From Portulaca oleracea (Eukaryota > Streptophyta > Magnoliopsida > Caryophyllales > Portulacaceae): 64,000 nt of DNA. Shown here piece after piece: positions 11,990 to 24,240 of the stretch. How positions within the stretch are numbered: the first letter of the stretch is position 1; each line of letters begins with the position of its first letter. The position numbers were made by a program, and so were the translations under genes. The DNA lies in NCBI GenBank assembly GCA_029582165.1, contig CM055872.1, forward strand, positions 2,015,582-2,079,581, written 5' to 3'. The notes under the pieces were generated by a model. It saw only the letters and a list, made by a program, of their open reading frames with translations. It was not told where the DNA came from and ran no database searches.

Positions 11990-14900
11990 CGAATTTTGTC
12001 CCTTTCTTTTGATGATGAAGCTTTAAATGTAGTATCATTAACTGCCCTTTCGAGGGCAATGAAACTTTTTGTGCTCAAAAAGTTGGTTGTGTTGTCAGGG
12101 GCAATCTAAATCCCTAGTAATTGACCGATCTTTAGCCGATGTCGTTAGCCTTGTTCCACATGTTCATGTGGCTAATATGTCAGCTCTCCTTATTAATATG
12201 CTTTTGTGGTCTTTTGGTTCCACTGAAAGAGGTGATAACTCTTACTCTTTATTTGTGGACAACTTATTGACTGGGGTTGATTATGTTTGTTTGAGAAACT
12301 TATTTGTGAAATTCGGTATTGTTGTTGATGCCTATATTCTCCGTAGTTTGACATTTTTCTCCCTTTCATTTAATAGTGAAGCGACAAGCGTGGTATCACT
12401 GACTGCTCTTTTGAGGGCCAGTGAATTTTTTTTGTGCTCAAAGAGTTGATTATGTTGTTAGGGCTTATAAATCCCCAATAATTAATAAATCCCCAATAAT
12501 TAATCGGCCTTCACCCAATGTTGGAGGCCTTGTTCTCTATGTTCCTGTGGCTGAAATGTTTGCTCCCTCTATTAATATGCTTGTGCGATTATCTATTTTT
12601 AGAGAAAGGGGTGTAACTCTTACTCTTTATTTTTCAACAATTTATCGTTGGGTTAATTATGTTTGTTTGAGAAACTTATTTGTGAAATTTTGTATTGTTG
12701 TTAATGCTTATATCATAGTTTGAGATTTTCCTCCCTTTCTTTTAATGGTGAAGCTTTAAATGTGATGTCACTGGCTGCCCTTTTGAGGGTCAGTGAATTT
12801 TTTTTGCGCTAAAAAAGTAGATCAAAAAATTGCTGAGAGGTACCACACATTTCTAACAACTGACTAGAAGGGGACCACATTTTTTTTAATGCACTCGAAG
12901 GACACATTTTTAAAGAACTGACTGCTGGGTGATTTTCCGACCATTTTGACTGAATTCTGGCGATCTATATATGAAAAGACAAAAATACCTCTATCTTTTA
13001 TCAAACAACTGCTGGGAGGTGTCATACATTTCTAAAAACTGATTGAACGGGGACCACTTTTTTCACACCTCTTCTCTGCACTCTCTCCTCCCCCAAATAT
13101 CAATACAACTCAACCCATCAAAACCATAAACAAACTCATTTATTCACCTTCTTCTTCATTCGTCCACCACCCGACCATTAGCACAACCACCAGTCCAACC
13201 GCCAACAACACCACCATCACTCAGTTTGGCACTCAGCCACCAATGAGAACCACCACGACTGTTTTAAATCAAACTACAATCTAAATTTGACACAACCAAG
13301 CACAAATCCCTCTTTTCATTCCATCAGCATGTCAATTTCTCAATCTGTTTTTTGTTTTGGGGTCTTAACTCAACTCATCTATACCTAATATCAAGCAAGC
13401 AAGGAGAGAGAAGGAGGAAGGGCATCAGGTGCGTCGTTTGGTTGTCGTGGGTTTGGGCGTCGGTCAACATAGGTCGTTGGCAGCGGCCTCGGCGACAACT
13501 GCGGGTCTAGTCCATGAAATAGAGGAGAAACGGGGATGGTTTATGATTGAGTTCGGGTGGTTATGGATGGCTGAAGTGGCTTTTTCTGGTGATATTTGGG
13601 ATGCAAAAATGGAGTCTAATTTGTGGTTATGGTGTGGGTGTTGAATTCAGTTTGAAAATAGGGAATGAGAAGAGGGATTAGTGTTTGGTTGTGTCAAACT
13701 TAGATTGAGATTTGATTTAAAATGACCATTGTTGTTCTCGGTGGTGGCTGAGCGCTGAAGTGGTGGTGGTTGGACTGGTGGTAGTGGTGGTGGTCAGGTG
13801 GTGGGGAAACAAAGAAGAAGAAGAAGAAGAAGAAGAAGAAGATGAGTTTGTTTATAGTTTTGATGGGTTGAGTTGTATTAATATTTGGAGGAGGAGAGAG
13901 AAAGTGCAGAGAAGAGATGTGAAAAAAGTTGTCCCCGCCAGTCAGTTTTTAGAAATGTATGGCACCTCCCAGCAATTGTTTGATTAAACATAGGGGTATT
14001 TTTGTCTTTTCATATGTAGATCGCCGGAATTCAGTTAAAATAGTCGGAAAATCACCCAGCAGCCAGTTCTTTAAAAATGTGGTCCCCTTCGAGTGCATTA
14101 AAAAAAAGTGGTCCCCTTCTAGTCACTTGTTAGAAATGTGTGACACCTCCTAACAATTTTTTGATTGTGTTGTTAGGGGCGTCTAAATCCCCGGTGTTTG
14201 ATCTGTCTTCAGTCAATGTTACCGACCTTGTTCCCTCTGTTTATGTCGCTAATATGTCTGCTCCCCTATTAATATGCTTGTGCGGTCTTCTCGTTCTAGC
14301 GAAAGGGATTTTAGCTCTTTGTGAAAAACTTATCGGTTGGGGTAGATTATATTTGTTTGAGAAACTTATTTGTGAAATTCGATGTTATTGATGGCTTGAT
14401 GCCTATCTTCCTGCAAATTAGGGAGAAATGGTAAGAGGTTCATGTTTGGTTTTTCATGGGTAAGAAGGCATGTTCCAATGTTATAATTGCCCCAAATGAT
14501 TGGATTTTAATGGGTATATTTTGAGTGTAACATGGACTAAATTCTGCAAAAAAAAAAAAAAAAAAAACATATGTCGGTCCATTTTTTGTGGAGGCATTCT
14601 ATCAAGTAGATTTGGATCCCTAAAGCTAAACATATCGGGGTGACTCAATATCCACGTGTAGTGTTTGATCAACCTACTAAGGTGGATGTCGTTGATAACC
14701 TTGCGACTCACATCCTAATACAAATGTTATCCATGATGGTGACTATATCGGCTCATTGGACTTTGATCAGTTAATTTCAAATCTATACTGTGTTGGTTTG
14801 AGTTTTCCAACAACTACTTTAGTTGTCCCTTTTTAAAGAACTGATCCGAGTGATAGTGAGGACACTTTGTTAATCCAATTTGAGTTTGATTTTTCACATA

Positions 14901-15330
14901 GTCTCGAGGTTTCTTAAAAAGCTCGAAATTTGATCTTAGTAGGAAGAGGAAAGAGAAGACCTTGTTGAAGGGTGACGGAAGCTTTTCACAATGCTAAGCT
15001 ACATTAAAGGAAGTTCCTAAGAAGCTCAAAGATTTGAAGGATATTGATGCGGAGCTTGCAAGTAGGAGGAGAATCGTGAAGAAGGTTTGTAGTATAAAAG
15101 TCATTGGTAACCAGGGTGCATCAATGGAACACTTCAAGAGAGATTCTAAAAGGAAAAAAAATGACAAAATGTTTGATTTCGTTTTATAGTGGTTTGTAAT
15201 TTATGTGGATGTTTTGCGGAACACTTGTTTTATTTTTTAATTGCTAATTTCTGTCTTACTATATTCTTTTACTGATCTTTGTAGCATCTTCGAATGCAAA
15301 TTTTACTCTTTCATTAACTTTTAATAATGA
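11990..15330 (+). pseudogene. Decayed RRM-encoding sequence, 5' part in three copies
   Basis: A unit of about 361-372 bp recurs at 12081-12441, 12442-12813 and from 14160 on, with part of another unit at 11990-12080. The first unit encodes SLFVDNLLTGVDYVCLRNLF then VKFGIVVDAYI, the RNP2 end of an RNA recognition motif. The second is diverged (NYVCLRNLFVKFCIVVNAYI) and the third is frameshifted. After the third unit the frame continues with RNGKRFMFGF, an RNP1-like stretch, then decays. RRMs of this type occur at the start of ORF1 in many plant LINEs, and the end near 15330 resembles a LINE tail. The third unit is split by the foldback element. Confidence 0.55.
12820..14162. mobile_element. 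Foldback element with inverted arms of about 500 bp
   Basis: Sequence from about 12825 to 13345 is repeated in inverse order at about 13640-14162. Examples are TCAAAAAATTG at the left edge and CAATTTTTTGA at the right edge, and GAAAAGACAAAAATACC near 12972 with its inverse near 14005. The unpaired centre (about 13345-13640) has no recognised gene. Comparison with uninterrupted repeat units shows it inserted into the third RRM unit. A clean target duplication could not be fixed. A GAA run (13812-13842) has grown in one arm only. Confidence 0.75.
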
Positions 15331-15339
15331 AAGAAAAGT

Positions 15340-16282
15340 GATATATTGAAGATTATAAGGCTAGAAGATAAATAGAAAGGAGAGAGTATTACCGATCGAT
15401 GAAGAGATTAGAGAGAAAGGATGAGCCGTGAGCAGTTTCGAGTACCATTGCCTAAAATCAGGAATCTTATCCTTACCGTTTGAACAGGTTCCTAACTTTT
15501 CGGAACCTTACCCTTACTTGCGATTTAGGCTTCGGTTACAGGATGCCCTTCAATTATGAAAAAAATTATTTTCTTACATATATAATTTTTAAAAAAGAAT
15601 AGTATTTTTTACTTTAGCGATAAACATACTACATTCTCAAATTATCATGGTCACAATGTCACACTAGATTTTAAGCACCGACAATGAAAATTAAAGAATA
15701 TTAACCGGTTTTTGAATAATCCATACGTTTTTAATGCATTTTATTTATTTATTTACATTCAAAATTAGGTTCCATGCTCTTAGAGTTTTGATTCAAAATA
15801 CTATTTTGTGAAACCTTACCTTTATCTATTAGAACAAAATCTTAAATTTAAAAGTGTTTTTGGCTCAAAATAATCCGAAGTCAGAGGCGAATTGTTAAAA
15901 ATAATTCAAACTGACTTTTTGGCTGAGAATGTACCAAACTTTTAACATATTTACTTTAACTAAACCATAATTTAAGTCCTACATCATAAAAATGACTTGA
16001 TACCCTTAAAAATTTCAAAGATGCAATAGGTTAATATCTGGTTCAATACGTTTATATTATTTTCAGTCAAGTCCGAACATTTCAAGGGCGCTAAGTCAGT
16101 TTTGTGATGTCGAAATTCAATTTTGATTTAGCTAGAGTAAATAGCTTAAAAATTTGATACATCCTCAAACAAAAAGCCAGTTTAAATTATTTTCAGCCAT
16201 TTACTTTTGAATTTGGATTATTTTGAGCCAAAAACAAAACAACTTTACCTTGACCCTTTAACAGATGGCGATGCACGGTAGA
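15340..16282. other. Gene-free stretch
   Basis: AT-rich sequence with no supported gene. It ends at the target duplication of the Pack-MULE. Confidence 0.5.
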
Positions 16283-16292
16283 GACTAGAGAG

Positions 16293-17609
16293 GAGTGCTG
16301 GGATAAAAATGACACCAAGTTTTCCCAAATAATCAAAATTGCCATTATTTTTCCCAAATTGTCAAAAATACCATTAAAGTATCCAATTATGTCAAAACTG
16401 TCACTCTCTTCTATTATTACCTGCTGTTGCCGGTCATCTTCATCTTCTTCACTGCTCTTCATCTTCTTCACCTTGTTCATCTTCATCATCTCCTTCTTCT
16501 TCACTCTTCTCTTTGTATTATTCTTCTGCTGCCGCTGTATTCTTCTTCTCCTGCTTCTACTCTGGACCCTGAACTGTCCCACAACTCGACCATGAGCACT
16601 AAACCAACCACGCCTTGAATGATTTCCCATGTTAAGAGTGTATCAAGCAAAGTGCTCACAAAATGCAATTGCAGGTTACTTGATGCAGAGCACTCAATTA
16701 AGTTTTCGGATGAACTGCAACAAGCATCAACTTAAAAGGTGAAGGGGGGAGAAAAGGATACTAGACAAACCCAAACCAGATGGCTAATGCTGCAAGGTGA
16801 AACCATGAAAGTGCTATGAATTTTAAGATTCATTAATTTCTCTGAATTCATGGCTTCGTCCTTCTGATCGGGCCTCAATTGCTCGAGAATTCGGACGATG
16901 TTTTGGACACCGAACAATCTGTGTGAGTTTCTAAACATCTCAAGCTTGTTTGCTGGGAAGTAGGGAGCAGGAGCGCAGTCCGGGGTGCAACGACGTCGTT
17001 GGTATTTGCACGCAGCAGAGGCTTGGCTTGTGCCTCCTTTCACTGTCATCAGGAAACCCAGATACCCAGTTCGTCAATGATGAATTTCAGAGCACTAAAA
17101 CAAGGATGAATGAAAATTCATTCGAATTGAATTTGACTGTCATCAGGTTTCAATTTTAGGGTTGATATTTGGGATTTTGATTGAATAAGTTTAGGAATTG
17201 GATTGAATTGGGGTGGTTTAGGGTTGGTTTTTGGAGGTGGAGGTGGAGATGGAGTTGAAGAAGAATACGTGGGAGTGGAGAGTGAAGAAGAGGGTAATGA
17301 ATGCAAAAGGACCGTCTCGTCTCGTCTATGTGGGTTGTGTTTGTGTGTGGGTTGTGTTTGATTGAATAAGTTTGGGTGGGTGGTTCGGTGCTCATGGTTG
17401 AGTTGTGGGACAATTCAGGGTCCAGAGTAGAAGCAGGAGAAGAAGAATACAGCAGCAGCAGAAGAAGATGACCGGCAACAGCAGGTAATAATAGAAGAGA
17501 GTGACAGTTATGACATAATTGGATACTTTAATAGTATTTTTGACAATTTAGAAAAAATAATGACAATTTTGATTATTGGAGAAAACTTGGTGTCATTTTT
17601 ATCCCACTC
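16293..17609. mobile_element. Pack-MULE carrying a LOB-domain fragment
   Basis: The flanks GACTAGAGAG are exact at 16283-16292 and 17610-17619, a 10 bp duplication of the Mutator type. The ends are long inverted repeats of about 300 bp: left GGGATAAAAATGACACC, right its inverse, with both arms continuing through TCTGGACCCTGAACTGTCCC and the inverse of that stretch near 17410. The middle (about 16630-17390) contains a captured gene piece on the minus strand. No transposase is present. It lies about 500 bp upstream of the ATG of the next gene. Confidence 0.85.
16843..17049 (-). pseudogene. Captured LOB-domain (LBD/ASL) gene fragment
   Basis: About 69 codons match the N-terminal half of a LOB domain, the DNA-binding region of plant LBD transcription factors. 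SAACKYQRRRCTPDC is followed by APAPYFP and HRLFGVQNIVRILEQLRPDQ, ending KDEAMNS. The first cysteine of the C-x2-C-x6-C-x3-C block is Ser here. After KDEAMNS the frame leaves the LOB pattern, so the rest of the domain is absent. It lies wholly inside the Pack-MULE, which explains its isolation. Confidence 0.85.
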
Positions 17610-17726
17610 GACTAGAGAGGCAGTAGACGACGGGTAATCGAACAAGCCGCAATCGCCCCCTTGTAATTTAACCCTAATTCACAATTATTTGGCGTCCGCC
17701 TGTCTTTCTCCCCATAAAAATCAACT

Positions 17727-17735
17727 TTATATATT
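17727..17735 (+). promoter_or_regulatory. TATA-like box of the 18116 gene
   Basis: TTTATATAT lies about 390 bp before the ATG and just past the Pack-MULE's right edge. A long CT- and T-rich leader follows. Position and leader are plausible, but the transcription start is not shown. Confidence 0.4.
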
Positions 17736-18115
17736 ATCTTCCCATCCTTACCTTATCATCGTCATCTGGATTCAGAGGTACCAGCGAACGGCTGGCTTTC
17801 GGAGAAAACCTTCCATAATTGGCTCTTGTTATCCATTATTCATTCAAACCTGCAATTTTTAGTGGTGGAATTGCATCAATTTCATCGAAACATAATCTTT
17901 TCGGATTGCGATTTTGATCGCCGATTGATTCTTTCGCTGAATTTCTGGAGAATTTATCATTAACTGCAAAATTTAAGATTTTGATCTAGGCGATTTGTCG
18001 AAAAATTTGAATTCCTTACAATCACAAACTTTTTGTGTCAAAAATCGGTGTCAGATTAGGTTTTAGGGTTTCGGATTAGCGGTGCGATTAATTGAAACGA
18101 TTTTTGGATTTCGTA

Positions 18116-21100
18116 ATGGATGCTCGTAGAAGACAAGACTCTATGGATGATGGCGATGAGTTTGCTCGATCAAATGACGCGACAACAACCGTCAGATCAG
18201 GTGGATTGGCGGATCGATTGAGTGAGATTTTGGTCGAGAATGGAGATGGTGATCTGTTGTTGCAGCAGAGTGATAGAGAAAGTAACTTCCTTCAGTGGCT
18301 GCAGGCTTTGGATTTGCAGGTGATTGGAGCTTGCCGCGCTGATGAGAGGTTGAAGCCTTTGTTGAAGATGAACTCTTCATCAAGCGGTGCAGCTGAAGAT
18401 CGCCTTCTTTCTCACCTTACTCAAGTTCGTCTCTAAACTTGATCTACTCATTATCCATGTATTCTTTCCGTTAGATTCTCAATTGCAGGTTTATAGTATT
18501 CGGGAACATGGCGGATGAATCTTAAACATCCTGTATCTAAAACTACCAAATTAGCTAGTGAATAGAAATGTTCCTAAAAATTAAACTAAACCTTATCTGA
18601 TCATGCATATGTGATTAATGAAAATTGGGGAATTAGTCAGTCGAGTTGATCGAATGCTTTTAAGATCGATATTATTTCCATTGGTTAATATAGTGATTAA
18701 TGCTCATATGTATAACATTGAAGCCTGAAACACTGTTTAGCTTTCTTGTTGAGTTGCTGTTGTTTTTATTTATTTTGTAGAGATGTTGTTGCTCTCCTTA
18801 TTAATGTTGCATTTTGTGTTTGGATGGACAGCATTTTGAGGCGTCTGAAGTTGGACTTCTAGCAAGGTGCCTCTGTGTTCCACTAGTTTCCATCCGCGCG
18901 GGGAAGGTTGATAAGCAGGGAACGTTGCTATGCCCGACTTCTGAAAGGTAACTGGGTGCCTTTGTATGGCCCAATGAGTGTTTTGTACATGAGAACATGT
19001 AATGCTTTAGTATTTGGCGAGTTTTAGTTTCACTTATTACAATTTTTTTTGATTATCGCCAATCCGTGGAGGGTGCTTGGTTGTGTAGTTGTGTGTCTTT
19101 TAATGAGAATGCTCTTTAACTGAATTTTTGGGTCCATTTCTGGTTTTTGCTTGATTTTGTGCTGCATAATCTGAGATGTCCGCATATGTTTGAGTGAAAA
19201 ACGAAAATGGTGATACTCAAGAGATGTATGCTACGGGGATATTATTCTCATGCTTATAGCTATGCTTTAGTTTAATAGGGTTTTGTAATGGATGAACACT
19301 ATTTAGTCATCTGAGTGTGGTTCTATGTGTTCCTGAACGTTCAATAAGGATTAGTGATACTGATAATTGCCCCCTCCCCCTAGTCTTTTTGCTTGCCCTT
19401 TCCCTTTCCCCTTTTGAGTGTACTATGATTATTCATTGACAGTTTTTTTTTTTTTTTTTGGTGTACTGTTGGTTGTTCATCTTGGTTCCCTTCAAATGTC
19501 ATCTAATACTGTTGTAACCAAGTTATTTACTCTGTGATCCATTGCCTATGATAATTTTGTTCCTTTTTTGCGATTTGTGCCGTATGTGCATTCATTTGTG
19601 GTCAGCTATACTATCTTCTCTGTATTTTTAATTCCAACTTTGCATGCATAGGCAAGTTTCGTGTTTTTACAGGATGGTGTGACGTTTGATGGGAACAACA
19701 TCTTGGACCTACCTCCATGTTAAAATGAAATCCCTGGTGGAGTGTGTTTGAGGATGCCATTCTCCTCTTCGTCTTGCTTCCTTGTACAGTGAGTCCTATT
19801 ACTGTGAAGATTTCAGTGGTGTTTTTGCTTGTTAAGAACTGGCTTAGGTTGTTCGTTTAACTGGTAGAGGGATTCCTGGGCTGCATTCCTGTATGTTGAG
19901 GCTAGCTGCTACAGCTGATAGGGGTTTCTGCAGAGCGCAGCGGACCTTTTCTCTGTAGAACTTTTTATGATTTGGCTTAATATTTTGTGTGATTTGTTTA
20001 CGATGCTTTGGTCTGTACTTGTATTTTATATTTTATTTATTGATTTTTGGGGGTTACATTGGGCTGTTTATGGAGCTCCTTCAGCGTTATCCATTTCTTA
20101 TTCAATGTGAACTATTTGGAATTGTCTAATATGTTAATTTAAGGTTATCAAGATTCAGGGTTAGTATGTTGGTGGAAGTGTATTTGATGATATAAATGTT
20201 GTTGGGGTTATTATAGCAGTAAATGTGGTAGGTATCTCTGTAAGAGATTGTTGGCCAGTTGGCAAGAAGTGTTATGCAGGGATTGCTGGTCAGAAGTTTG
20301 AGATTATTAACAATGACTGTTCATTCTTTCAAATTAAGATATCTTTTGAATTGTAGGTAATTTGGGCGTATCATTAAGAACTCTATAAGGAGAAGAAAAG
20401 GTAGTTTCAAACTCTCATGTCATGTAAAGCGCTTCACTGTCTCTTTGGTGTATGTTATCGGAGTGGCCTCCTTTATTGTTTTTCTTTTAGCTACCTTAGT
20501 TCTGTTTGATTTCAGTGATGATGTTAAGGTTAGTGTAGTCCTAGGTTTACACTTTGCAGCTGTGCCCTCTTACTATTACCATTTGTTTGATTTGCTGGTT
20601 GATTGTCAAGTTCTGGGCTTTGCTTTGATAAACTCTGAACTTCTTTGCCTTGGATTTCATTGTATTTGGTTAGCTTACTCATTCCAGCGCTACTGTCGTG
20701 CAACTTGTTTCTTGGTTGGTTGTATTATTTGGTTTGTTTGATAAACTCTGAACTTCTTTGCCTTGTATTTCATTGTATTTGGATAGCTTACTCATTCCAG
20801 CGCTACTTTCGTGCATCTTGTTGTTACTTGGCTGATTGTATTATTTTGGTTTGGTTGCTTGGGTGTACTTATGATGTTTCTTTGTGCCCGGCAATTTACC
20901 TGTTGACCTGTTAATATTCTTTTTGTTTATTTGGAATTTTCTAAAACATGAGTGCTGCTAATGTAATGTCGGTGGGAACATTGATCTTCTCACAGCTGTG
21001 TATTTTCTTGGGTATTAATGGCCTTCTGAGCCTCTCTATAATTTCTTTTGTGTCCCTGCTAATTTGTGTCTCTCACTTTTCTGTTTATAATTGTATGTGT

Positions 21101-23059
21101 TGTCAATTATTTCAATAAGTTTCTTATCATTACAGGGGAAATCTGAACCTTACTTTGCTGCCATCATCTGATTTGCGGCTTTCATTTGTGGGTGATGATG
21201 GTCACATTCAGAGACTGACAACTTTAAGAGATGTTTCTGACTGCTCTGCTTTGGTAGTTGATGAAATTCCTGCAGACCAGTCTGGACGGTCTTTTCTGGT
21301 GAAGATTCCTGATAGTGAGAGTTTTTACTTCTGGTGCGCAGAGCAGTCAAAGCTTCTTGGAACTGAATTGCTCTGCAAGGTATGTTTAACTATTGACATA
21401 GTAAGCTTGGTACATAAACATTAAATCATGTTCATAAACATCCATATCCTTGCCCACCAGAACAAGGGGAGTGGGGTAGGGGGAGGTATAGAAAGTGTAC
21501 CAAAACCGAAACTAATATTCCGAAATCTTGCCCAAGCGGGGTATGAAGGGTTCGGATATAACTGTCTCACTCCTAAATTTTGAAATTTAGAGAGATTGGT
21601 TCCAATTGACCTAAAATGTAGAAATCGTTCGCCAAGGAAGTTTAATGGAGGCCTTTTACTTTAGTCCATTACAATCTAAGTTAAAATAATCTTTGTCCAC
21701 TATCAAGATTATTGACAAAAGAGGAATAGAAAGAGTCTCTAACTTAAATTGTTTATGGTGTATCAGATGAAGGATTTGTTAAGGACGAAGCCGACGCTAT
21801 CCGAGTTATCTGGTATCAGTGAGTCCCGCCTTGAACGATTTGCAACCTATCTTCGTGCCTATCTTGTTGGCTCAAGTGGTATCAATAGTCAAGGTGGGTC
21901 GATCAGAGCAAATACTAGTTCAGAACCAGGTTTCACCTCCCAATCTTTCTCAACTCTAGCTAGACAATCACGCCTGCGACATGTTGGGGGTCAGACATTA
22001 AAGGGACAACCTCAACATAGAGGCAGCCTAAGTCCAAGGTCAAGTTCATTTAAAGAAGGTTTGCCGAGGGCCTTGTCATCCTTGAGAAGCTGCTCAAGGG
22101 AAAGGCTGAGACGTTCCGGTGATCTCCATCTTCCCATTGTAGACGGTGCAGCTCTGAATCAATCTGACAGGGCGAAGCATTCAGAGTCTAACGCCTGCTC
22201 AGCTTCTGCATTGAATTTTCTGGACTCACTTGAGAAGCGCACTTCACTAGAACCTTTGAACACAAAATCACAATTTCCTCCCGTGAGCTCTTTGTTTTCC
22301 CCTTACTACTGCTGGTGTCCCCCGGGAACTTCCCCATCTATAACACCTATTCCTCAACTCCCGATGCTGTCACCCGAACCGTTCTCCCTCCCCCCACTTT
22401 CCAATCTCTTACCAGCGACGTGCCCCTCCACCTTACTTCCACAGTTTCCTCCCCTTGATTTAGCCGATGGAACTCCTCTGGAACTGCCATCCTTGCTGTC
22501 AGATCCTCTAGCACGGCTTCCATTCTCCAAGCCAAACATGCAGCAGATTCCGATATTCACCCCTCTAATGTGTGATCCGATCGTTCACATTCCTGTCCTT
22601 GAAGTTTGCTCCTCCGGGCAAGGTTACTTGGTGAGTGCAGGCCCTGGGATACCAACCAACATCCCGCCATTACATCCCAAGCTGGTGGGCCCGATGCTTC
22701 CCGAGTGTGAATCTGTGGCTGAGAAAAGTGCAAGGGAGACTTTGAGGCTGCTTATTGGCAGTTCAAGCGGTCATCCCAATTCCTCGCTCATGGAGGTTTT
22801 GCCAGCTGTTCTGAACAACGAAGACAAGCAAGGGATCATGGTCACTGGCAGCCGAGGCCTGTACAGCGGGACAACAGATGTCGGTGCCGCCATTGTGAGC
22901 GGTTTTGCAGCTATTTCATTGGCTTCAGAGTCTGAAAGATCTGTCATAGTCAGTAGTTCTGGTGGTTCTGTTTCCTCAGAAGCCTGTGGGAAGGATTCTG
23001 GCAATGGTAATTTTGAGGACTCTGCATTTATGTCCAAGGCTGAAGACAAGGACTGTTGA
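18116..23059 (+). CDS. Plant protein of unknown role, 653 residues, four exons
   Basis: Exons are 18116-18424, 18832-18947, 21136-21379 and 21767-23059. All junctions are GT-AG and keep frame, giving 653 residues. The first ATG (MDARRRQDSMDDGDEF) is the start; the frame is open upstream but has no earlier ATG. The conserved part, about residues 90-260, includes FEASEVGLLARCLCVPLVSI, then LRLSFVGDDG, then FYFWCAEQSKLLGTELLCKM. The GRSFLVKI...FYFWC pattern recalls a PH-like or RPN13-Pru-like strand pair, a weak resemblance. The rest is Ser/Pro-rich and probably disordered. I recall the Arabidopsis relative being labelled flocculation protein, an uninformative name. Intron 2 is 2.2 kb. It looks intact. 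Confidence 0.85.
20620..20850. repeat. Tandem duplication in intron 2 of the 18116 gene
   Basis: A block containing GATAAACTCTGAACTTCTTT starts at 20627 and again at 20740, so the period is 113 bp. The copies differ at a few positions. It has no apparent effect on splicing. Confidence 0.8.
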
Positions 23060-24140
23060 ATGGAACATTTGCCCCTTTTTGTGCTTGTATTTCATGGGTG
23101 TATCCATTTGTTTGGCAAAATTGTGGGGTAACAAAAGAAATGTATATGGTTGGTTAGTTTTTGGGGTTTGCAAATGTAATTACATGATGTAGTTCAGCCG
23201 CTTTGTTGAGTGCAGTTGATGAAAAGTGTAAATGAACCTTTGTATATCAATTGTCTTTTGCTTCTGCCTGTGATTGATGGTGTTATTTTGGATGTTTGTG
23301 TTGACGTTTCCTTTGTTTTTGGTTGAAAGTATTGGGGTTTAAACTGTACTAGTGTACTGCCTAAAATCCTTTGGGGACCTGTTGGTAGATTGGAGTCGAG
23401 GGTTAAGATCTACCCAGTTTGGCCCGCAAAACTGAGAGTGAGGATTAGTGCTTCTTTTCTTTTCTTCTCTCTTTTTTATAGAAAGCCATATATTGCACCG
23501 GCTTGGCTAACAACTTTGAGGATCTGGGTTAGTGTTTTTTCCCCCTCTTTTCTTTTGAATCTTGACCCGAGCTAGCCTGCAAAATGAGAAATCTATACAA
23601 GGCTCCCACAATTATTAATTTGATTGCAATTGATCGTGCAGTGACCTTGGTCATCGGCTTGAGTCGTAGCATTGGTTATGTTGGGGCCCTGCAAAAAGTG
23701 ATCCCCTCTTTGTTTACATTTTGTCCTTGTATGACAACCTTAATTGTTCGCCCTCAGAGAATTCGACGATGTTTCGTATTTCATATTTACTTTGTTGCTT
23801 CCTTGATTGGGTGGTAAACTGAAAACAGACAACAAATTGTTACATATGTTAGGTTCTATAAGAGATATACCTAGAACAGGTAATGGTTCCACTTCCTCGA
23901 AGGCTAGTAACTTGCTTTGATATCTATTTTCTTTGCCCGAAGATGGTGGAAGAATATTTGTCCAAAGCTCTACTTGCTTGTACTTGGAGACTCATCATCT
24001 TGAAATTCATACTCCTTACATCATAAATAATCATTGGTTTCTTCATCAAGATTCCCTTAGCAATGACATTGGGGACTGTTTTCACCAATGACATTGGGCA
24101 CTCACCGTCTTGAAGCATTCAGAGCCAATGTCATTGTTAT
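23060..24140. other. 3' flank of the 18116 gene; no gene seen
   Basis: The first 200 bp are probably the 3' untranslated region of the upstream gene. No further coding sequence is supported. Short repeats containing CAATGACATTGGG-ACTGTTTTC begin near 24048 and lead into the broken NPF exon. Confidence 0.5.
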
Positions 24141-24143
24141 TAA

Positions 24144-24234
24144 GATGAAACAAGCTGATCCCCACCGTCCATGCTTTGATCGAAGGGCTGGATGGTGCTT
24201 GTAATCAACGACATTGGGAACTGTTTTCAGCCAT
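24144..24234 (-). pseudogene. Broken copy of the NPF gene's first exon
   Basis: The minus strand resembles exon 1 of the NPF gene at 28023-27927 along its length: VDYKHHPALRSKHGRWGSAC here against VDYKRGPALRQKHGRWRSAC in the gene. The start-codon region is altered and short repeats containing GACATTGGG interrupt it. No other NPF exon accompanies it. It lies about 1.5 kb beyond the 3' end of the intact gene in the same orientation. Confidence 0.8.
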
Positions 24235-24240
24235 AGAAAG

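Noticed and set aside
12069..12723. Two separate protein-coding genes with RRM-like text
   Set aside because: They are neighbouring units of one degenerate tandem repeat, each with only half an RRM and with frame damage.
16359..16618. Plus-strand ORFs rich in Ser, Leu and Phe
   Set aside because: They lie in the CTT-rich inverted arm of the Pack-MULE and mirror the other arm; composition alone creates them.
18092..18115. A longer N-terminus for the unknown protein
   Set aside because: The frame is open upstream but the codon at 18092 is TTG; the first ATG is at 18116 and gives the natural start.
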